Counted from the stretch's first letter, positions 15,687-24,719 are shown. The stretch: 64,000 nt of DNA from Flavobacteriales bacterium (GCA_020635725.1 JACJZF010000004.1:186001-250000), one strand, 5' to 3'. Notes: generated by a model not told the origin, from the letters alone. Made by a program: numbers and translations.

Positions 15687-17258
15687 TCATTGGCGAACAA
15701 CCCGTCCTACTGCATAATGCCCATCCTGAAAATGGACATGTATGAAATACAGTCCGGAATCGAGTGTGCTCAAGTCGAACGTGAATGATTCCGATTGGGA
15801 GCTGTTTCCTGTCACCTGCGTAAGCCGGCCTGTCGCATCCAGGAGCAACGTTGAGCGTATCCCTGCTTGGGTTGGAAGATGAACTGTGGCGGATGCAAAG
15901 GTTGGGTTCGGAGTGACGGATAGCTCGGTGAATTGAACCTCGTTTATCCCTATGGCAGATGGACCCAAACTAACAACCCAAGCATCGATGTATCCCTGGT
16001 GGCCAATGACATCGCCGTTGCTGGAGCTTGTTCCACCGGCGACAATCCAGGTCCCAGGCTCGCCTGCAATCGATGATTGGAAGGCTTCCGAACTATTGCC
16101 GCCCAGGCAGTTTTGCCATTCGATGGAACCAAGGCTGTCGAGTTTGACCGCCCAGGCATTGCCTTGTCCTGGACAATTTGCCACGTCGCCGTTGTTTGAT
16201 TGCGTCCAGCCAACAACTAGAAAGCCGCCATCAGAAGTGCTCTTCACGGATTCAGCCCTATCGGTTCCGGTACCACCAAGGCATCTCTGCCACTGAATCG
16301 CCCCACCGGCGTCTACCTTCACCACCCAAGCATCGCTGTTGCCATGAAGGCCGCTTACATCGCCATTCGTCGAGCTAGTGTAGCCAGCTACAGCAAATCC
16401 TCCATCGGTGGTTGAGGCGACAGAGTAGAATGCATCAGGACTTGTGCCACCTAGGCAGCGCTGCCATTCGAGATTTCCTTCGGAGTCTAGCTTCACTAGC
16501 CAGCCATCGGCAAATCCCTGGCCGTGATGACCGCTAACATCGCCAGAGTTGCCAGTCGTCCATCCTGCTAACACATACCCTCCGTCTCCGGTCTGCTCAA
16601 TGGAATAACCGTAGTCTGAGCTCGACGAGCCGAGGCATTTCTGCCATTGCAATTCACCATTCGCATTGAGGCTTACCACCCAAACGTCATCTACGCCATG
16701 ATGCCCTGCTACATCGCCGTCGCCTGAACTCGTTGAGCCGATGAGGATGAATTCGCCCGATGCGGTTTGAAGTGCGCTCCTCGCGATGTCTGAGCCAGTA
16801 CCGCCCAGGCATCTCTGCCACTGAAGAATGCCCATTGAATCGAGCTTAACCGCCCATGCGTCATTGTATCCGGGGGAATGGTTCCCGCTTACGTCGAAAT
16901 CATTGGATCGCGTCCAGCCTGTGAAAAAATATCCGCTGTCGACCGTGCGAATAATCGATGACGCGACGTCATCCAAGGTGCCCCCAAAACTGGCTTCCCA
17001 TTCTATTGCACCACCAGGGGCAAGCTTCACTACCCATGCGTCGCCGTAGTCGACCCCACCATGTTGTTGAGTAATGTCGCCATCGTCTGACAATGTGTGT
17101 CCGGATACCACGTATCCGCCGCTCCAGGCCATAGCAATTGACATCGCCCAGTCCTCATTCGCCCCTCCCAAGCATCTCTGCCATTGTATTGAAGGGGACT
17201 GCGCAGAGCCAATTGTGCAGATGCATTGAAGCGCGGCAAAGAGCCAAGAGTTTTTCAT
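15687..17258 (-). CDS. Secreted repeat protein with T9SS sorting domain
   Basis: 523 residues. A signal peptide (MKNSWLFAALQCICTIGSAQ) is followed by about seven ~60-residue repeats of the form IQWQRCLGG..D.A.S...T.DGGY.V.G.T.S..GDVSG.HG..DAWVVKLD..G, probably beta-propeller-like blades. The last ~75 residues are a T9SS type A sorting tail (SVTPNPTFASATVHL ... SGLYFIHVHFQDG...GRVVRQ). It should therefore cross the outer membrane by T9SS. Its DNA is visibly less GC-rich than its neighbours. The ATG at 17258 was preferred to 17306 because it starts the signal peptide. Function unknown; surface binding is likely. Confidence 0.88.
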   Translation of the reverse strand: MKNSWLFAALQCICTIGSAQSPSIQWQRCLGGANEDWAMSIAMAWSGGYVVSGHTLSDDGDITQQHGGVDYGDAWVVKLAPGGAIEWEASFGGTLDDVASSIIRTVDSGYFFTGWTRSNDFDVSGNHSPGYNDAWAVKLDSMGILQWQRCLGGTGSDIARSALQTASGEFILIGSTSSGDGDVAGHHGVDDVWVVSLNANGELQWQKCLGSSSSDYGYSIEQTGDGGYVLAGWTTGNSGDVSGHHGQGFADGWLVKLDSEGNLEWQRCLGGTSPDAFYSVASTTDGGFAVAGYTSSTNGDVSGLHGNSDAWVVKVDAGGAIQWQRCLGGTGTDRAESVKSTSDGGFLVVGWTQSNNGDVANCPGQGNAWAVKLDSLGSIEWQNCLGGNSSEAFQSSIAGEPGTWIVAGGTSSSNGDVIGHQGYIDAWVVSLGPSAIGINEVQFTELSVTPNPTFASATVHLPTQAGIRSTLLLDATGRLTQVTGNSSQSESFTFDLSTLDSGLYFIHVHFQDGHYAVGRVVRQ

Positions 17259-17302
17259 GGTCGAAAAGGGGTGTTCGCTGCAGTGTTGATTCATGAGTCC
17301 CG

Positions 17303-19966
17303 TCACCCCACCAGCTCCTTATTCCTGTTCGGGATATCCTCCTTGCTGAAGGGCACCTGCTCGTCCTGTTCCTTGAGTTTGAGCACGAGCTCGAGGGCGT
17401 CGGGCACCACATCGCTGCAGAGCACCACGAAGGCGCCTTTCGGCGCGGTGCCGATGGCGTGGCGGATGGCCTCCTCCTCCTTCTTCATGATGATGTACTT
17501 CTTGTTCGGGTCCACCTCGTGGATGCCCTTCACGAGCAGCGCGATGATCTCGTCGTCGGTCTTGCCGCGCAGGTTGCGGTCCTGGCGGATGATGATCTCA
17601 TCGAACATGCGCGCGCTGAGGCGGCCGAGGTTCACGGTGTCCTCGTCGCGGCGGTCGCCCACGCCGGCGATGACGCCGATCTTGGGCGTATCGGGCACCT
17701 TGGCGATGAAGCGGCCGAGGGCCTCGAAGCCGTGCGGGTTGTGGGCATAGTCCACCACCACCTGGAAGTTGCGGAACTGGAAGAGGTTGAGGCGGCCGGG
17801 CGTCTGCGCCGGTGAGGGCACGAAGGTCATGAGCGCCTGGCGCAGCTCTTCGATCTTCACGCCCTGCGTGTACGCGGCCAGCACGGCGGGCAGCACGTTC
17901 TGGATGTTGAAGACCGCCTTGCCGCCGTAGGTGAGCGGCACGTTCACGGCCTTCTCGATGCGCAGTTTCCACTCGCCCTTGCTGATGGTGATGAAGCCGT
18001 TCTCGTAGATGGCCGCGAGGCCGCCGAGCTTGCAATGCTGGCGGATCAGGCGGTTGTTCTCGTCGAGGCTGAAGAGCGCGATCTTGCTGTCGCACTGCTT
18101 GCGCATGGCCATCACCAGCTCGTCGTCGGCGTTGAGGATCGCGTAGCCGTCCTTGCGCACGCTGCGCGGCACGGTGCTCTTCACATGCGCGAGCTCCTCC
18201 AGGGTGTTGATGTCCTTCAGCCCGAGGTGGTCGGCGGCGATGTTGGTGCAGATGCCCACATCGCAGTGCTCGAAGCCGAGGCCGCTGCGCAGCATGCCGC
18301 CGCGCGCGGTCTCCAGCACGGCCATGTCCACCAGCGGGTCCTTTAAGACGAACTGCGCGCTGGCGGGGCCGGTGCAATCGCCCTTCATGAGCATGCGGTT
18401 CATGATGTACACGCCGTCGCTGCAGGTCATGCCCACCTTATGGCCCACGCTGCGCATGATGTGCGCGGTGAGGCGCGTGGTGGTGGTCTTGCCGTTAGTG
18501 CCGGTGATGGCGATGATGGGGATGCGGCTCGGCGTGCCCGGCGGGAAGAGCATGTCCACCACGGGTTCGGCGACGTTGCGGCCCAGACCGCCGGTGGGAT
18601 CGAGGTGCATGCGGAAGCCGGGCGCGGCGTTGACCTCCAGCACGGCGCCGCCCGTCTCGGTGAGCGGCTTCGTGATGTCGTCGGTCATGATGTCGATGCC
18701 GCAGATGTCGAGGTCGATGATGCGCGAGATGCGCTCGGCCATGAAGACGTTGTAAGGGTGCACGACCTCGGTGACGTCATCGGCCGTGCCGCCGGTGCTG
18801 AGGTTGGCCGTGGCCTTCAGGTACACCACTTCATCCTGCTTCGGCACGCTCTGCGCGGTCATGCCCAGCTTGGCGAGGATCTTCTCGGTGGCGTCGTCGA
18901 TGTCGATCTGCGTGAGCACCTTCTCGTGGCCGTAGCCGCGACGCGGGTCCTTGTTCACCTCCTCCACCAGCTGCGCGATAGTGCTCTTGCCATCGCCCAC
19001 GACGCAGGCGGGCGTGCGCTTGGCGGCGGCCACGAACTGGTGGTTGATCACCAGCAAACGATGGTCGAGTCCGGTGATGTAGCGCTCCACGATGGCGCTC
19101 CGGCTGATTTCCTTCGCCTTGGCCAGCGCGACCACCGCATCGTCCCAGGTCTTGATGCCGATGGTGGCGCCGCGACCGTGGTTGCCGCCGATGGGCTTGA
19201 TCACGCAGGGGTAGCCGACGACCCCAAGGGCATCCTTCAGGCCTTCCTCGGTGCGCACCACGCGGCCCTTGGGCACGGGGATTTCGTAGCTCTCGAGCAG
19301 CTGTTTCGTTTCTTCTTTGTCACAGGCGATCTCCACGCCGATGTTGCTGGTCTTGCTGGTGATGGTGGCGCGGATGCGTTTCTGGTGAACGCCATGCCCG
19401 AGCTGCACGAGGCTCTGGCCGTTGAGGCGCAGGTAGGGGATGCCACGCGAGACGGCCTCCTGCACGATGCTGCCCGTGCTCGGCCCGAGGCGGCTCTCCT
19501 CGCGGAGCTCGCGCATCTGCTGGATGTCGGCCTGCAGGTCGTACTCGGTGCCGTCGATCAAGGCCTGAGCGATGCGCACCGCCGACTTCGCCGCGAAGAG
19601 GCCCACGGGCTCCTCGATGTAGCTGAAGACCACGTTGTACACGCCGCGCTCGCTGGTGCTGCGCGTGCGGCCGAAGCCGGTCTCCATGCCCGCCAGTGTC
19701 TGGATCTCCAGCGCGATGTGCTCGATCACATGGCCCATCCAGGTGCCGCGTTTGATGCGCTCCCAGAAGCCGCCCTCGTGCTCCTCGCTGCAGCGGTGGC
19801 TGTAGGTGCTGGGCAGCAGGGTGGTGATGCGCTCGTAGAAGCCGGGGATCTTGTCCGTGGGCCGCTCCTCCAGGCCTTCGATGTCGAGGCGCATGATGAT
19901 GAGCTGGTGGCGGCGGACGGACCAGTGGTTGGGGCCACGCATGGCCTTGAGTTCCAGGATTCGCAT
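17303..19966 (-). CDS. cphA: Cyanophycin synthetase
   Basis: 887 residues, normal full length. Polymerises L-Asp and L-Arg into multi-L-arginyl-poly-L-aspartate using ATP. Domains: an N-terminal domain (~1-160); an ATP-grasp domain (~210-470) with IKPIGGNHGRG at about 257-266 and EVNAAPGFRMH at about 444-454, which adds Arg to side chains; and a MurE-like ligase (~485-887) with P-loop AITGTNGKTTTTR at about 486-498, which extends the Asp backbone. All three parts are intact, as in CphA1 enzymes. The in-frame upstream ATG (20062) would add 32 non-family residues. It is divergent from the cyanophycinase gene, 258 bases apart. Confidence 0.96.
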   Translation of the reverse strand: MRILELKAMRGPNHWSVRRHQLIIMRLDIEGLEERPTDKIPGFYERITTLLPSTYSHRCSEEHEGGFWERIKRGTWMGHVIEHIALEIQTLAGMETGFGRTRSTSERGVYNVVFSYIEEPVGLFAAKSAVRIAQALIDGTEYDLQADIQQMRELREESRLGPSTGSIVQEAVSRGIPYLRLNGQSLVQLGHGVHQKRIRATITSKTSNIGVEIACDKEETKQLLESYEIPVPKGRVVRTEEGLKDALGVVGYPCVIKPIGGNHGRGATIGIKTWDDAVVALAKAKEISRSAIVERYITGLDHRLLVINHQFVAAAKRTPACVVGDGKSTIAQLVEEVNKDPRRGYGHEKVLTQIDIDDATEKILAKLGMTAQSVPKQDEVVYLKATANLSTGGTADDVTEVVHPYNVFMAERISRIIDLDICGIDIMTDDITKPLTETGGAVLEVNAAPGFRMHLDPTGGLGRNVAEPVVDMLFPPGTPSRIPIIAITGTNGKTTTTRLTAHIMRSVGHKVGMTCSDGVYIMNRMLMKGDCTGPASAQFVLKDPLVDMAVLETARGGMLRSGLGFEHCDVGICTNIAADHLGLKDINTLEELAHVKSTVPRSVRKDGYAILNADDELVMAMRKQCDSKIALFSLDENNRLIRQHCKLGGLAAIYENGFITISKGEWKLRIEKAVNVPLTYGGKAVFNIQNVLPAVLAAYTQGVKIEELRQALMTFVPSPAQTPGRLNLFQFRNFQVVVDYAHNPHGFEALGRFIAKVPDTPKIGVIAGVGDRRDEDTVNLGRLSARMFDEIIIRQDRNLRGKTDDEIIALLVKGIHEVDPNKKYIIMKKEEEAIRHAIGTAPKGAFVVLCSDVVPDALELVLKLKEQDEQVPFSKEDIPNRNKELVG

Positions 19967-20224
19967 GACGGAAGGTTGAGCCGGTGAAGGGTTGAGGGTT
20001 GAAGCTTGGGCACGCTGGGTGCGTCTTCGACCCGAGGCAATATAGCAAGGTGCCCTGTTCAAACTTCGTTCATGTCCTGTTCATGCGCAGGGCAAAGCCC
20101 TCTAATTTGGCGGCCGGGGGAGACCATTGTCCGTTCGCATGTCGTCAGTTGTCGGGCTGAGCTACTGGATAACCGGCCACGATCAACCGGCAACCAACGG
20201 GGTCTGGGGGGGTAAACCGAATAC
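19967..20224. promoter_or_regulatory. Divergent cphA-cphB intergenic region
   Basis: 258 bases between the two start codons, so it must hold the cphA promoter and probably the cphB one. A TATATTG sequence on the minus strand near 20041-20047 is the best cphA -7 candidate, and TAATTTG near 20103-20109 the best cphB candidate; both deviate from TAnnTTTG. A stretch around 20134-20160 (TTGTCCGTT...GTCAGTTGTCGGG) resembles the short repeat before prmA at 58.88 kb. No operator motif recognised. Confidence 0.45.
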
Positions 20225-21097
20225 ATGACACCCAAAGGCAAGCTGATCGCCATAGGCGGGGCGGAGGACAAAGGGCAGGAGCCGGAAGGCGGGCACCATA
20301 CCAAGGTCTTCGACCAGAGCAAGTTCATCGAGGACGGCATCCTGCGCCGCGTGGTGGATGAGATCGGCGGGCCGGGGAAGCGCATCGCCGTCATCACCAG
20401 CGCGAGCTCCATCCCCGACGAGGTCGGCGCCAACTACATCGAGGCCTTCGGTCGGCTCGGCGCCACCGACATCGATGTGCTGGACATCCGGGACCGCAAG
20501 GATGTGCGCCCCGAGATGATCAAACGGCTGGCGAAGTGCGACGGCGTGATGATGAGCGGCGGCAACCAGCTCCGGCTCACCACCATCTTCGGCGGCACGG
20601 CCTTCCTGCAGCTCATGAAGCGGCGTTACGAGGAGGAGGCCGGCTTCGTGATCGCGGGCACCAGCGCGGGTGCCATGTGCATGAGCAGCACCATGATCTA
20701 CCAAGGTCACAGCAGCAGCGGCCTGATCAAGGGCGGGGTGAAGATGACCACCGGCGCGGGGCTGATCCAGGATGTGATCATCGACAGCCATTTCGTGGAG
20801 CGCGGCCGCTTCAGCCGGCTCACACAGGCGGTGGCGGCCAATCCGGCGGCCATCGGCATCGGGCTGGGCGAGGACACCGGCGTGGTGATCACCGGCGCCG
20901 ACATGCTTGAGACCATCGGCAGCGGGCAGGTGATGATCTTCGACGGGCACGACATCTCGTACAGCGACTTCGCCGATGTGGAGGAAGGCGAGCCTTTCAG
21001 CATCGAAGGCATGCGCGTGCACATCATCAGCAAGGGCTATTGCTACAGCGTGGCGCAGCGGCAGTTCGCGGCGGTGAAGGTGCCGGTGAAGAGCTGA
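20225..21097 (+). CDS. cphB: Cyanophycinase
   Basis: 290 residues, peptidase family S51. Cleaves cyanophycin to beta-Asp-Arg dipeptides. Nucleophile motif AGTSAGAMCMS with Ser147, preceded by the substrate loop MMSGGNQLRL and followed by DSHFVERGRFSRL, the usual S51 landmarks. No signal peptide, so it is cytoplasmic and fits turnover of an internal store, not scavenging of external polymer. Divergent from cphA; an isoaspartyl peptidase three genes downstream could finish degradation to Asp and Arg. Confidence 0.96.
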   Translation: MTPKGKLIAIGGAEDKGQEPEGGHHTKVFDQSKFIEDGILRRVVDEIGGPGKRIAVITSASSIPDEVGANYIEAFGRLGATDIDVLDIRDRKDVRPEMIKRLAKCDGVMMSGGNQLRLTTIFGGTAFLQLMKRRYEEEAGFVIAGTSAGAMCMSSTMIYQGHSSSGLIKGGVKMTTGAGLIQDVIIDSHFVERGRFSRLTQAVAANPAAIGIGLGEDTGVVITGADMLETIGSGQVMIFDGHDISYSDFADVEEGEPFSIEGMRVHIISKGYCYSVAQRQFAAVKVPVKS

Positions 21098-21121
21098 GCC
21101 CGAGTGTTGAAAGCGTCCTGG

Positions 21122-21595
21122 ATGGAGCGCCGATACTTCAAGTTGAACCAGGGCTATCTGAACATCGATGCCGAGGCGTTGATGTTCACCCGCTCGGGAA
21201 ATTGGCAGGAGGCCGCAAACACCGAAGAGCGTACAACCAAACTGACCGCAGGACGAACGCTGCGGTTGACCACGGGGATAGGCTTGATCTTGGTCGGCGG
21301 ACTGTTCCTTTCCCTGGGCGAATTGCGACACACGTTGCGCGAGGGATCCTTCATTCTCGCCATCGGCCTTGGAGGTTTCGGCATGTATAAGATGTACCAG
21401 CTCCTGAACGACGACATGGGCCGCTCCTTCCGGATACCCTTTGCGAAACTGACGGCGCTCACTTGCGATGAAGAGCATTTGGACATCTCTTTCCTGAACG
21501 GAGCCTTCAAGGAGGAACGAATGCGCGTGAAAGCTCCGGCTGAGGCTTGCCGGTTCGCGGAATCAGCTTGGAAAGACTCACGCAATGGCGCATGA
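21122..21595 (+). CDS. Small membrane protein, function unknown
   Basis: 157 residues from ATG 21122; a GTG at 21104 is an alternative start. A soluble N-terminal ~55 residues is followed by two adjacent hydrophobic helices (TTGIGLILVGGLFLSL and SFILAIGLGGFGMYKMY) and a ~60-residue soluble C-terminus (FRIPFAKLTAL...). The layout resembles membrane-anchored PH-like proteins, but no family is recognised. It begins 24 bases after the cphB stop, so read-through from cphB is likely. Confidence 0.6.
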   Translation: MERRYFKLNQGYLNIDAEALMFTRSGNWQEAANTEERTTKLTAGRTLRLTTGIGLILVGGLFLSLGELRHTLREGSFILAIGLGGFGMYKMYQLLNDDMGRSFRIPFAKLTALTCDEEHLDISFLNGAFKEERMRVKAPAEACRFAESAWKDSRNGA

Positions 21596-21605
21596 ACGGA
21601 GCGGG

Positions 21606-21613
21606 TAGTTTCG
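21606..21613 (+). promoter_or_regulatory. -7 box (TAGTTTCG) of the DUF3817 gene
   Basis: TAnnTTCG seven bases before the ATG at 21621, and only 10 bases after the preceding stop codon. Confidence 0.5.
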
Positions 21614-21620
21614 CGGCGCC

Positions 21621-21908
21621 ATGACGACCGACCCCATCCTCCGCCGCTTCCGCACCATCGCGATCGCCGAGGGCATCAGCTTCCTCGTGCTGCTCTTCAT
21701 CGCCATGCCGCTGAAGTACTTCGCTGATATGCCCATGGCGGTGAAGGTGGTGGGTTGGGCCCATGGCGTGCTCTTCATCGGGTACTGGGTGGCCGCCGTG
21801 CCCTTGTTCACCAAGCTCAAGTGGGAGGCCGAGCGCATCATCGGGCTGGGCCTCGCGAGCATCCTGCCCTTCGGCACCTTCGTGCTGGAGCGCAAGTGGC
21901 TGCGCTGA
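21621..21908 (+). CDS. DUF3817 family membrane protein
   Basis: 95 residues with three transmembrane helices. The DUF3817 pattern is clear: RTIAIAEGISFLVLLFIAMPLKY, then a Pro/Val-rich segment, GWAHGVLFIGYW, and a third helix with GLGLASILPFGTFVLE. Function unknown across the family. It has its own -7 box right after the upstream gene, and the next gene begins 19 bases after its stop with yet another box. Confidence 0.85.
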   Translation: MTTDPILRRFRTIAIAEGISFLVLLFIAMPLKYFADMPMAVKVVGWAHGVLFIGYWVAAVPLFTKLKWEAERIIGLGLASILPFGTFVLERKWLR

Positions 21909-21915
21909 GCGCGCC

Positions 21916-21923
21916 TACCTTCG
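21916..21923 (+). promoter_or_regulatory. -7 box (TACCTTCG) of the second AI-2E gene
   Basis: Four bases before the ATG at 21928 and eight bases after the preceding stop. Predicted leaderless start inside what would otherwise look like an operon. Confidence 0.5.
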
Positions 21924-21927
21924 GGCC

Positions 21928-23043
21928 ATGCCCATGACCACGGAGACCGAGGGATTGCGCCGCTACGTGCTCACGGTGCTGGCGGTAACGCTCACCATCG
22001 CCGCGCTCTACTTCGGCAAGAGCCTGATCCTGCAGCTGGTCGTTAGCGGCTTGCTCGCCTTCCTGGTGCTGCCGCTGGCGCGCGGCGTGGAGCGCAGGTT
22101 GCCGCGCTGGGCGGGGGCCATGGTGGCCACCTTGGTGCTGGTGCTGGCGGTACTCGGCGTCTTCTTCGTGATCGGTTGGCAGCTCGCCAGCTTCGGCAAG
22201 GACCTGCCGCAGGTGCAGGAACGCTTCGCCGAGAAAGGCGATCAACTGCTGCTGTGGGTGGAGGAGCAGACCGATGTGAGCCGTCGTGAGCAGATGAGCT
22301 GGTTCAATTCGCACCTCAGCAGCTTCGCGGATTGGGGCGGCAAGGCGGCCGTGAAGCTCTTCTCCGGCACCGGCAATATGCTCGCTGACGTGGCGCCCAT
22401 ACCGGTGTTCATCTTCCTCATGCTGCTGCTGAAGGATCGCTTCCGCGAGTTCTTCGCGCAGCTCGATGGGGAGAAGGAGGGAGGCGTGCTGGGCATCATG
22501 GTGCGCATCAGCGGCCTTTCCCGGAAATACCTCAAAGGCATGATCACCGTGGTGCTCATCTTCGGCACGCTCTGCTCCATCGGCTTCCTGAGCATCGGCC
22601 TGAAGTACGCGGTGCTGCTCGGTTTCCTGCTGGCGCTGCTCAACATGATCCCGTACGTGGGCGCCTTGGCCGGCAGCCTGCTCCCCGTGATGGTGGCGCT
22701 CGTGATCCACGATTCGCTGGGCCTGGCCGCAGGCGCGCTGGCCGTGGTGCTGGCGGTGCAGGCGCTGGACAACAACTTCATCACGCCGAAGGTGGTGGGC
22801 AGCAGCGTGAGCATCAATCCGCTGGCGAGCCTGGTGGCGCTCATCGGCTTCGGGCAGCTATGGGGCGTGGCCGGCATGCTGCTGGCCATACCGGTCACGG
22901 GCATGCTCAAGGTGGTGTGCGACAGTGTGCCCGGGCTGCGGCCATGGGGCTATCTGCTGGGCGAGGAGATCGAGACGCCGAAGGAGAAGCGCTTCCACCT
23001 GAACATCGGCCGAAAGCGTGGCGGCGCGAAGAGCGGCGATTAG
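21928..23043 (+). CDS. AI-2E family transporter (paralogue 2)
   Basis: 371 residues from ATG 21928 (a second in-frame ATG follows at 21934). Same topology as the copy at 11702-12859: an N-terminal helix pair, an extracytoplasmic loop (~85-145), then helices with VQALDNNFITPKVVGSSV and a C-terminal VVCDSVPGLRPWGYLLGEE. Sequence outside these stretches differs, so the two are old paralogues. The longer frame from 21763 reads through DUF3817 in another phase and was rejected. It is convergent with the isoaspartyl peptidase gene (12-base gap). Confidence 0.88.
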   Translation: MPMTTETEGLRRYVLTVLAVTLTIAALYFGKSLILQLVVSGLLAFLVLPLARGVERRLPRWAGAMVATLVLVLAVLGVFFVIGWQLASFGKDLPQVQERFAEKGDQLLLWVEEQTDVSRREQMSWFNSHLSSFADWGGKAAVKLFSGTGNMLADVAPIPVFIFLMLLLKDRFREFFAQLDGEKEGGVLGIMVRISGLSRKYLKGMITVVLIFGTLCSIGFLSIGLKYAVLLGFLLALLNMIPYVGALAGSLLPVMVALVIHDSLGLAAGALAVVLAVQALDNNFITPKVVGSSVSINPLASLVALIGFGQLWGVAGMLLAIPVTGMLKVVCDSVPGLRPWGYLLGEEIETPKEKRFHLNIGRKRGGAKSGD

Positions 23044-23055
23044 CCCGCGTCTGTC

Positions 23056-23979
23056 CTAACGGAAGATCGCGGTGCGGAATACGCCGTCGGCGCCCACCTG
23101 GCCGCGGTACATTCCTGGGCAATTGAAGTCGAGCACGATGCGGCCCGCGCGATCGATCGCGATGAGGCCGCCATCGCCGTCGAGCGCGGGCAGCTTCTCA
23201 TGCACCACCACGCGCACGGCCTCCTCGAGCGAGAGCCCTTTGTAGGCCATCAGCGCATGCACGTCGTGCGCGGCCACGGCGCGGATGAAGCTCTCGCCAT
23301 GGCCGGTGCAGCTCACCGCGCACGTCTCATCGTTCGCGTAGGTACCCGCGCCGATGATGGGGCTGTCCCCGATGCGCTGCCACTTCTTGTTCGTCATGCC
23401 GCCCGTGCTGGTGGCGGCGGCCAGATGGCCCTGCGCATCGAGCGCCACGGCGCCCACCGTGCCGAATTTGCGCTCCTTGTCGCTGTGATCCAGCTGCACC
23501 TGATCGGTTCCGGCCACCTCTTTCCATTGGTCGTAGCGGAACTGGTCGAAGAAGTACTGGTCGTCCTCCAGCTCAATGCGTTGCTTGTGCGCGAACTCGA
23601 AGGCGCCCAGCCCGCTGATGAGGACATGATTGCTGTTCTCCATCACGCGCCGCGCCAGGCTGATGGGGTTCTTCACGTTCTGCACCGAGGCCACCGCGCC
23701 CGCCTGCAGGTCAAGGCCGTTCATGATGCTGGCGTCCATCTCGTGCTGGCCATCGGCGTTGAAGACCGATCCCTTGCCCGCGTTGAAGAGCGGTGAATCC
23801 TCCAACGCGCGCACCGCGACCTCCACCGCATCGAGCGCGGCGCCTCCTTCGGCCAGCACGGCGTGGCCCTGTTTCAAGGCCAGTTCCAACGCGGCCCGGT
23901 ACGCCTGCTCGCGCTCCGGTGTCAGGTGCTCAGGCGCGATGGTGCCGGCGCCGCCATGCACGGCGAGTGCGATGTTCAT
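23056..23979 (-). CDS. iaaA: Isoaspartyl peptidase / L-asparaginase (Ntn-hydrolase)
   Basis: 307 residues (an adjacent ATG at 23982 adds one Met). Family signatures: HGGAGTI at the N-terminus, SPLFNAGKGSVFN, DASIMNG, and the autocleavage site GTVGAVALD. The Thr of GTVGAV becomes the nucleophile after cleavage into alpha and beta chains. TSTGGMTNK and TGHGE follow. No signal peptide is present. Isoaspartyl dipeptidases of this family split beta-Asp-Arg, the product of cyanophycinase, which fits the cphA/cphB genes 3-4 kb away; general isoaspartyl dipeptide turnover is the alternative. Confidence 0.93.
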   Translation of the reverse strand: MNIALAVHGGAGTIAPEHLTPEREQAYRAALELALKQGHAVLAEGGAALDAVEVAVRALEDSPLFNAGKGSVFNADGQHEMDASIMNGLDLQAGAVASVQNVKNPISLARRVMENSNHVLISGLGAFEFAHKQRIELEDDQYFFDQFRYDQWKEVAGTDQVQLDHSDKERKFGTVGAVALDAQGHLAAATSTGGMTNKKWQRIGDSPIIGAGTYANDETCAVSCTGHGESFIRAVAAHDVHALMAYKGLSLEEAVRVVVHEKLPALDGDGGLIAIDRAGRIVLDFNCPGMYRGQVGADGVFRTAIFR

Positions 23980-24002
23980 CATCGGTTCTTCAGGTTCGAC
24001 CG

Positions 24003-24010
24003 CGAAGCTA
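24003..24010 (-). promoter_or_regulatory. -7 box (TAGCTTCG) of iaaA
   Basis: TAnnTTCG on the minus strand, 20-23 bases before the tandem ATGs. Confidence 0.5.
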
Positions 24011-24072
24011 TCCCGGTCTCGGGCGCACCGATGCAGATCAGGCCCGGGCTGTCAACAAGGGGCTGTAAAGCA

Positions 24073-24099
24073 CGAGGCCCCGGGTACGCCGAGGCCTCG
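24073..24099 (-). terminator. Hairpin downstream of the DUF4920 gene
   Basis: CGAGGCC / GGCCTCG perfect seven-base stem, 18 bases after the DUF4920 stop in the direction of transcription, followed by a weak T-rich stretch. It would separate that gene from iaaA. Confidence 0.5.
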
Positions 24100-24116
24100 A
24101 TGATGCGATGATCGGC

Positions 24117-24587
24117 TCAGAAGGTGATCAGCACGCCGTCGGCGAGGAACATGAGGTTGTGCTCGGGCTCGGTGATCTTCTCGATCTCCTCCTTGCTCTT
24201 GCCGGCGTCCTCGGCGTAGTGGCGGAGGGTGGGCACATCCACGGTCTCCTTGGTGGCGTAGCCTTGGATCACGGCCTGCTTGCCCTCCAGGCCATGCGTG
24301 GGCACGAAAAAGCCATAGTCCTTGAAGCGCACCATCATGTCGTTGCCATCGGGCAGCTGAACGGTCATCCAGCAGCCTTTCTTGGTGCAGCTCGTGATCA
24401 CTTCGCAGTTGAGCTTCACGGCCATGCTATCGGTGGTGCTCATGGCCTTGGTGAAATCGGCGGCGCTCATGGCGCCATCGGGGGTGATCTTGGCGCCGTA
24501 GCTCTTCACGGTCTTGTCCTGTGCCTGGGCGGCAGGAGCGAGGAGGAGGGCGGCGGCGATCGTCAGCGAGTAAAGGGTGCTGTTCAT
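24117..24587 (-). CDS. DUF4920 domain secreted protein
   Basis: 156 residues. A signal peptide (MNSTLYSLTIAAALLLAPAAQAQ) precedes a single DUF4920-type domain: SYGAKITPDGAMSAADF, the Cys-containing core CEVITSCTKKGCWMTV, then VRFKDYGFFVP and QGYATKETVDVPTLRHYAEDAG. The paired Cys in the CTKKGCW motif are conserved in this family and could bind metal. Periplasmic; function unknown. The ATG at 24587 was chosen over 24653 because it begins the signal peptide. Divergent from the RimB-like gene. Confidence 0.85.
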   Translation of the reverse strand: MNSTLYSLTIAAALLLAPAAQAQDKTVKSYGAKITPDGAMSAADFTKAMSTTDSMAVKLNCEVITSCTKKGCWMTVQLPDGNDMMVRFKDYGFFVPTHGLEGKQAVIQGYATKETVDVPTLRHYAEDAGKSKEEIEKITEPEHNLMFLADGVLITF

Positions 24588-24719
24588 GGTGATGGTGGTC
24601 CGGGTGGAAGGCGAAGTTCGGCATCCTGGCCGGACCGCCGCCGAGGCGAACACCGTGCCGTGTTAAAAAGGCGTAAGCATCGCCTGCGTCGGGATGCACC
24701 AACCGCCTTGTTTTGCTCC

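Noticed and set aside
17600..19987. Long frames on both strands inside cphA
   Set aside because: Shadow frames caused by high GC at third positions; the CphA frame has complete domain motifs.
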